DNA of 5,729 nucleotides from Comamonadaceae bacterium (GTDB lineage: Bacteria > Pseudomonadota > Gammaproteobacteria > Burkholderiales > Burkholderiaceae_C): the NCBI GenBank assembly GCA_947374105.1, contig CANCAO010000126.1, forward strand, positions 1 through 5,729, read 5' to 3'. This document shows positions 1 to 5,729 of this stretch, one piece after another. Position 1 is the first letter of the stretch. Every line of letters begins with the position of its first letter. The notes under the pieces are model-generated. The model worked only from the letters and a program-made list of their open reading frames with translations. It had not been told where the DNA came from and did no database searches. A program made the translations under genes and the position numbers.

Positions 1-76
1 AGGCCTGACTGAGAGCAGCGCCCGCCAGCGGTGCGCTCAGGAGCAAGAAAAACAGGCGACGAATCGTTGATGACAT
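1..76 (-). CDS. N-terminus of an exported protein (partial, cut by window edge)
   Basis: Reading leftward from an ATG at 76-74, 25 codons are open to the window edge. They encode a textbook Sec signal peptide: a short n-region with two arginines (MSSTIRR), a hydrophobic core (LFFLLLSAPLAG), then small residues (AGAALSQA) giving plausible signal peptidase I sites after AGA or later. No lipobox cysteine is visible in this stretch. An AAGG Shine-Dalgarno (82-85 on the complementary strand) sits 5 nt before the ATG, which supports the start. The mature domain lies outside the window, so the function cannot be named; a periplasmic or secreted protein is the safe inference. It is divergent from pyrD. 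Confidence 0.7.
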   Translation of the reverse strand, partial: MSSTIRRLFFLLLSAPLAGAALSQA

Positions 77-205
77 GGTGACCTTATCGATGCAGAGCGT
101 CTATTGTTGTCCAACTTCAAACACAGGCATTGAGCCGCTCGAAATTTGCGCAAAAACAAGCCCCATCAATCTGAGAAAATTAGCCGCTTACAGGAAACTC
201 TTCTC
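77..205. promoter_or_regulatory. Divergent intergenic region between the exported-protein gene and pyrD
   Basis: This 129-bp region must hold the promoters for the leftward exported-protein gene and for pyrD, since both genes start here and face away from each other. It is more AT-rich than the flanking genes. I could not pick out a convincing -35/-10 pair on either strand, nor a pyrimidine attenuator hairpin with a U-tract ahead of pyrD. The role is inferred from gene orientation only. Confidence 0.4.
192..197 (+). promoter_or_regulatory. Ribosome binding site deciding the pyrD start
   Basis: AGGAAA lies 8 nt before the ATG at 206. The reading frame is open further upstream to a TTG at 146, but that codon lacks a comparable purine-rich site. 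The 20 residues it would add ([10 protein letters not shown]...) do not resemble the PyrD N-terminus, whereas [19 protein letters not shown] does. The ATG at 206 is therefore preferred. Confidence 0.75.
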
Positions 206-1261
206 ATGTCCCTCATCCCCTACGCCCTCGCCCGCCCTTTCTTGTTCAGCCTTGACCCCGAGGCCGCGCACGATCTCACGCTCACCATGCTGTCCAAGGC
301 CCAGGGCACGCCGCTGACCTGGGCCTACTGCAATGGCCGGGTGGATGACCCCATTACACTCGCAGGTTTGAAGTTTCCCAACCGGGTTGGCTTGGCGGCG
401 GGCTTGGACAAAAATGCCCGTTGTATCGATGGACTGGGGGCGATGGGTTTTGGCTTTGTCGAGGTCGGCACGGTCACGCCGCTGGCGCAATCGGGCAACC
501 CCAAACCGCGCATGTTCCGCTTGCCACAGGCCAACGCACTTATCAACCGTCTGGGCTTTAACAATGAAGGGCTAGACGCTTTTGTGGCCAACGTGCAGCG
601 CGCCACATTTCGCAAACAACCCCAGAGTCAACCCATGCTACTGGGCCTGAACATCGGCAAGAACGCCGCCACGCCCATCGAGCGCGCCACGGATGATTAT
701 TTGCTAGGACTTAACGGCGTTTATCCCCATGCCGATTACGTCACCATCAACATCTCCAGCCCCAACACCAAAAACCTGCGCGCCCTGCAAAGCGATGAGG
801 CGCTGGACAGCCTGCTGAGTGCCATCGCACAGCGGCGCGAGGTCTTGAGCCAGCAAGCGGGCAGACGCGTACCGATCTTCGTCAAGATCGCTCCTGACCT
901 GGATGAAGCGCAAATCGAGGTGATTGCCGCCACCCTGACGCGCCACGGCATGGACGGCGTGGTCGCCACCAACACCACCCTGAGCCGCGAAGCTGTGCAA
1001 GGCTTACCTCACGCCGATGAGATGGGCGGTCTCTCAGGCGCGCCTGTACTAGAAGCCAGCAACCGCGTCATCCGCCAATTGCGTGCGGCCCTAGGCAAGG
1101 CCTACCCCATCGTCGGCGTAGGCGGTATATTGAGCGCGCAAGATGCAGTGAGCAAAATCGAAGCTGGGGCTGATTTGGTGCAGATTTACACCGGCCTGAT
1201 TTATCAGGGGCCGGAGCTGGTGCGGCAGGCGGCGCAGGCCCTGAAAAACATGAAGCTATAG
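206..1261 (+). CDS. pyrD: Dihydroorotate dehydrogenase (quinone), class 2
   Basis: PyrD oxidises (S)-dihydroorotate to orotate, the fourth step of de novo UMP synthesis, passing electrons through FMN to membrane ubiquinone. From the ATG at 206 the protein has 351 residues, normal for class 2 enzymes. The N-terminal 35 or so residues ([20 protein letters not shown]) match the amphipathic membrane-docking and quinone-tunnel segment that marks class 2. The core then shows AAGLDKN (about 64-70, FMN-contacting lysine), the first family signature [10 protein letters not shown]...GNPKPR (83-102), NISSPNT (182-188, with Ser185 equivalent to the catalytic base Ser175 of E. coli PyrD), FVKIAPD (225-231), TNTT (245-248), and the second signature from IVGVGGI (302) through the GAD around 321. 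All expected catalytic residues are present. The gene stands alone: divergent from its left neighbour and convergent with ygiQ. I am very sure of the assignment. Confidence 0.97.
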   Translation: MSLIPYALARPFLFSLDPEAAHDLTLTMLSKAQGTPLTWAYCNGRVDDPITLAGLKFPNRVGLAAGLDKNARCIDGLGAMGFGFVEVGTVTPLAQSGNPKPRMFRLPQANALINRLGFNNEGLDAFVANVQRATFRKQPQSQPMLLGLNIGKNAATPIERATDDYLLGLNGVYPHADYVTINISSPNTKNLRALQSDEALDSLLSAIAQRREVLSQQAGRRVPIFVKIAPDLDEAQIEVIAATLTRHGMDGVVATNTTLSREAVQGLPHADEMGGLSGAPVLEASNRVIRQLRAALGKAYPIVGVGGILSAQDAVSKIEAGADLVQIYTGLIYQGPELVRQAAQALKNMKL

Positions 1262-1360
1262 AATTGATCCGGAATCATTTCAAATCCCTTCCGACTTCAT
1301 CACACAGCTTCAAACATCGATTGCAGTTTCGGTCTCTAAAGACGCTTCAAAAATGGCGTT

Positions 1361-3727
<2,367 letters not shown>

Positions 3728-3863
3728 GGGGCTTGGGGGTTAACCCGGTAGTGTAAGGTTTTGTACTCATCCTCACAGATTCAAAGGACAACTCACCCGA
3801 TACAGCCCTGGTTTTATTCACATAAAGCCTTGGTTTCACCCGCTTCCCACCCGCTACTTTCGG

Positions 3864-3877
3864 GCTTAGACCTAAGC
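3864..3877. promoter_or_regulatory. Candidate operator: 6+2+6 inverted repeat upstream of the mgtC-type gene
   Basis: GCTTAG and CTAAGC are perfect inverted copies separated by AC, centred about 57 bp before the ATG at 3928. This is a typical place and geometry for a dimeric regulator, or it may fall in the 5' leader. No T-tract follows, so it is not a terminator. The regulator is unknown, and a chance palindrome cannot be excluded. Confidence 0.3.
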
Positions 3878-3915
3878 ACAAACCATCAAAAATCGGACGT
3901 CAATCCCAACAGGAA

Positions 3916-3921
3916 GAAGGA
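3916..3921 (+). promoter_or_regulatory. Ribosome binding site of the mgtC-type gene
   Basis: GAAGGA lies 6 nt before the ATG at 3928, within a purine-rich stretch beginning at 3911. Its strength contrasts with the absence of any such site before ygiQ and chrA, and it supports the chosen start. Confidence 0.75.
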
Positions 3922-3927
3922 CGCCTC

Positions 3928-4671
3928 ATGCCGTCATTTGAAACCCTCGCCAATTTCTGGTCAGGCCCGGTGCTGGCCACCAACGTGCTGGTACTCCTAA
4001 ACCTAGCAGGCTCCCTGTTGCTGGGTCTGCTGGTGGGATACGAACGCTCCTACCATGGTCGGGCTGCGGGTATGCGCACCTACGGGCTGGTGTGCATGGC
4101 CGCGACCGCGCTGACCGTCATTAGTGGCTATTCCTCAGCCTGGTTCGGCGGTACCGACGTAGTTGCAAGCGGTACTGACGCCACACGGGTGATCCAGGGC
4201 ATCGTCTCTGGCATTGGTTTTTTGTGCGCGGGCGTCATCATGCGTGAAGGCTTCAACATCAGCGGCTTGACCACGGCGGCTTCGCTGTGGGCAGCAGCTG
4301 TCATTGGCATTGTGGTGGGCGTCGGATTTTATGTCGCAGCCATTGCACTGGCCTTGTTAACCGCGATTTGCATGGCCTGGATTTCGAAGCTTGAAGCGTG
4401 GTTACCCTCCCGTCAAGCTGTGGCCATTTACTTGAAATTCAAAGAAGGTTTAAACCCTGATGAACTGGCATTGAGGCGCGTGGCACAGCAACGGGGTTAT
4501 GACGTTGCTAGTGGCACGATCTCCATCTCTTGCAAGGACGCCTGTACAGAGTGGAATTTCGTCGCCGTGGCGCACAGCCGTCAAAAAATGGGGCCTATTT
4601 CTGACTTAGCTCTGGAGATGGCTCGCCTGGAAGGCGTCACAGCCTACCGGCTGGGGTATGCTCGAAATTAA
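3928..4671 (+). CDS. MgtC/SapB-family inner-membrane protein
   Basis: The product is 247 residues. The N-terminal two thirds are an MgtC/SapB membrane domain: hydrophobic helices at about 18-37, 52-67, 88-106 and 114-152 (probably two), with the family blocks GYERSYHGRAAGMRT (37-51) and GIVSGIGFLCAGVIMREG (91-108) followed by GLTTAASLWAAAVIG (113-127). A Cys (100) occupies a position I recall as usually Gly in GIGFLGAG. The soluble C-terminus (about 160-247, from AVAIYLKF) resembles the small ACT-like domain seen in many MgtC proteins. Salmonella and Mycobacterium MgtC support growth at low magnesium and in macrophages, and Salmonella MgtC acts on the F1Fo ATP synthase. Most environmental homologues are uncharacterised, so a link to magnesium or membrane energetics is inference and no virulence role is implied. 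It has a good ribosome binding site and its stop overlaps the next start (TAATG). Confidence 0.92.
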   Translation: MPSFETLANFWSGPVLATNVLVLLNLAGSLLLGLLVGYERSYHGRAAGMRTYGLVCMAATALTVISGYSSAWFGGTDVVASGTDATRVIQGIVSGIGFLCAGVIMREGFNISGLTTAASLWAAAVIGIVVGVGFYVAAIALALLTAICMAWISKLEAWLPSRQAVAIYLKFKEGLNPDELALRRVAQQRGYDVASGTISISCKDACTEWNFVAVAHSRQKMGPISDLALEMARLEGVTAYRLGYARN

Positions 4672-5294
4672 TGCCCAATACTACCCCTCAAAACAAACCT
4701 TTTTCGCTAGCATGTGAGCGAAATCGAGAACCGATTCTGGCAGTGCTACAGCGCTACTTCTATGACCGCCATAAGGTGTTGGAAATTGGCAGCGGTACTG
4801 GTCAACATGCCGTGCATTTTGCGCAAGCTCTACCCCATCTGCGCTGGCAATGCGCTGACGTGGCCGACAACCTGCCAGGCATCCGGCTTTGGCTGGATGA
4901 AGCGACGCTGGACAATACACCTGCGCCACTGACGCTGGACGTCAACATGGACATGGCTCAAGCCGTGGGTGGCACCCAATTCGATGCAATTTACAGCGCC
5001 AACACCTTGCACATCATGGGCTGGCCCGAAGTGCAACGCCTGTTTGCCCAGTTGCCGGTGCTCATGGAAAAACAAGCCCTGCTCGTGATCTACGGCCCGT
5101 TTAACTACGATGGACAGTTCACCAGCGAAAGTAATGCCCGTTTTGATGCCTCGTTGCGCAGCGACCACCCCAAGCGGGGGCTGCGCGACTTTGATGCGGT
5201 CAATGCGCTGGCCTCGGACGCCGGTTTGACACTATTGGAAGATGTGACCATGCCTGCCAACAACCGGTGCCTCATTTTTAAGAAGCAACCATAG
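4671..5294 (+). CDS. DUF938-type SAM-dependent methyltransferase
   Basis: This 207-residue soluble protein has a class I Rossmann methyltransferase fold. Motif I is VLEIGSGTGQH (36-46), the glycine-rich SAM loop. WQCADV (59-64) supplies an acidic residue (Asp63) where the ribose-binding residue is expected, and FDAIYSANTLHIMGW (104-118) follows as motif IV. The segment YGPFNYDGQF-TSESNARFD (141-159), then GLRDF (170-174), and the ending NNRCLIFKK are hallmarks of DUF938, a family including eukaryotic METTL26 whose substrate is not known to me. The length is normal for the family. The ATG shares one base with the upstream TAA (TAATG) and has no strong Shine-Dalgarno of its own, so translation is probably coupled to the mgtC-type gene. 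The fold and family are secure; the substrate is unknown. Confidence 0.93.
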   Translation: MPNTTPQNKPFSLACERNREPILAVLQRYFYDRHKVLEIGSGTGQHAVHFAQALPHLRWQCADVADNLPGIRLWLDEATLDNTPAPLTLDVNMDMAQAVGGTQFDAIYSANTLHIMGWPEVQRLFAQLPVLMEKQALLVIYGPFNYDGQFTSESNARFDASLRSDHPKRGLRDFDAVNALASDAGLTLLEDVTMPANNRCLIFKKQP

Positions 5295-5434
5295 CCAAGT
5301 TGATTGACCCATAGAGCGCACGGTAAAGCGTAAGAAAATCAACGCTGGCTTGAAGCAATGATACTGGTGCAGCATCGTATTTGCAGGTTTTATTCCACAC
5401 TTAAACGGCTCGGACAAATGGCGATAATCCTCAA
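5295..5434. other. Intergenic region before chrA
   Basis: This is 140 bp with no gene. It must carry the end of the mgtC-methyltransferase transcript and perhaps a chrA promoter. The only hairpin I see is AGCGT/ACGCT (5327-5331 / 5342-5346), with a 10-nt loop and no T-tract, which is not a convincing terminator. No clear promoter hexamers or repeats stand out, so read-through into chrA is possible. Confidence 0.4.
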
Positions 5435-5729
5435 ATGGAAATAAACAGTGAGGCCACACGCCGACACCCCCAGTCCCTAAGCGACTTGTTCATCACCTTC
5501 ACCGTGATGGCCTTGCAAGGCTTTGGCGGCGTTCTTACCGTGGCGCAGCGCGAGCTGGTTGAGAAAAAACGATGGATGACGAATGCCGAATTCGTTGAAG
5601 AATGGGCTGTGGCGCAGATCATGCCTGGCCCTAACATCATCAACCTGTGCATCATGCTGGGCGGACGCTATTTTGGCTTGAGGGGCGTGCTGGCCTCTAT
5701 CGCTGGCATGCTATTCGCCCCTCTGCTGC
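5435..5729 (+). CDS. chrA: ChrA-family chromate transporter, N-terminal part (cut by window edge)
   Basis: From the ATG at 5435 the frame stays open to the window end, giving 98 residues. They show the CHR-family N-terminal pattern: a first hydrophobic segment with ALQGFGGV (26-33), AQRELVEKKRWMTNAEFVEEW (38-58), the signature QIMPGPNIINL (61-71), then a glycine-rich membrane segment (IMLGGRYFGLRGVLASIAGML). CHR proteins are inner-membrane transporters; characterised members export chromate, while many homologues are untested. The start directly before the domain and the PGPNIINL form suggest the short-chain type, often encoded as tandem half-size genes, but the rest lies outside the window. 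In-frame TAA at 5402-5404 leaves this as the only ATG, yet no clear Shine-Dalgarno precedes it. The family is secure; chromate specificity is inferred. Confidence 0.9.
   Translation, partial: MEINSEATRRHPQSLSDLFITFTVMALQGFGGVLTVAQRELVEKKRWMTNAEFVEEWAVAQIMPGPNIINLCIMLGGRYFGLRGVLASIAGMLFAPLL

Larger units (their letters stand above)
3728..3927. promoter_or_regulatory. Divergent promoter region between ygiQ and the mgtC-type gene
   Basis: This 200-bp non-coding region separates two divergent genes and must hold the promoters for both. Visible structure includes a perfect 10-bp palindrome GGGTTAACCC (3737-3746) just before the ygiQ start, a direct repeat of CACCCGCT at 3837-3844 and 3848-3855 (11-bp period) with a third CACCCG at 3794-3799, and an inverted repeat GCTTAG-AC-CTAAGC at 3864-3877. 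These could be regulator sites, but none matches an operator I can name. I found no convincing sigma-70 -35/-10 pair and no leader like the Salmonella mgtCBR attenuator. Confidence 0.5.

Noticed and set aside
75..317. 80-residue plus-strand frame across the pyrD start
   Set aside because: It overlaps the true pyrD N-terminus in another frame, is proline/serine-rich as expected of a shifted GC-rich frame, and has no homology I recognise.
3928..4671. Calling the MgtC-family gene a virulence factor
   Set aside because: MgtC homologues are widespread in environmental bacteria. Nothing around it (no mgtB, no pathogenicity-island features) supports a virulence role.
5327..5346. AGCGT/ACGCT hairpin as a terminator after the methyltransferase gene
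   Set aside because: It has only 5 bp with a 10-nt loop and no downstream T-tract.
5232..5655. Two minus-strand frames (5232-5459 and 5431-5655) near the right edge
   Set aside because: They overlap the DUF938 C-terminus and the clear ChrA coding sequence on the opposite strand and show no recognisable domain.

Overview
The window looks like a stretch of ordinary chromosome from a GC-rich betaproteobacterium, most likely order Burkholderiales (Comamonadaceae-like). This rests on high-GC codon use, a class 2 PyrD and YgiQ of proteobacterial type, and a REP-like palindrome of a type I recall as common in Comamonadaceae genomes. The taxonomic call is inference; no rRNA or other marker is present.

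Layout. A minus-strand gene, cut by the left edge, shows only its signal peptide (1-76). Divergent from it is pyrD (206-1261), the membrane-associated quinone-dependent dihydroorotate dehydrogenase of pyrimidine synthesis. It converges on a long minus-strand gene for a YgiQ-family radical SAM protein (1361-3727). A REP-like inverted repeat (2815-2874) lies inside the ygiQ reading frame and is translated as about 20 extra residues in the linker before the radical SAM core. A 200-bp divergent intergenic region (3728-3927) separates ygiQ from a plus-strand pair: an MgtC/SapB-family membrane protein (3928-4671) and a DUF938-type SAM-dependent methyltransferase (4671-5294). The pair shares a TAATG stop/start junction, so translation is probably coupled. 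After 140 bp without a gene, the right edge cuts the N-terminal part of a short-chain ChrA-family chromate transporter (5435 to the end).

The genes do not form one pathway. pyrD is housekeeping, ygiQ encodes an uncharacterised but widespread radical SAM enzyme, mgtC plus the methyltransferase is the only visible co-transcribed unit, and chrA begins a separate ion-transport unit. I see no RNA gene, CRISPR array, insertion sequence, prophage or convincing new system. The points most worth a second look are the REP element fixed in frame in ygiQ, the palindromes at both ends of ygiQ, the repeats upstream of mgtC, and the mgtC-DUF938 coupling.
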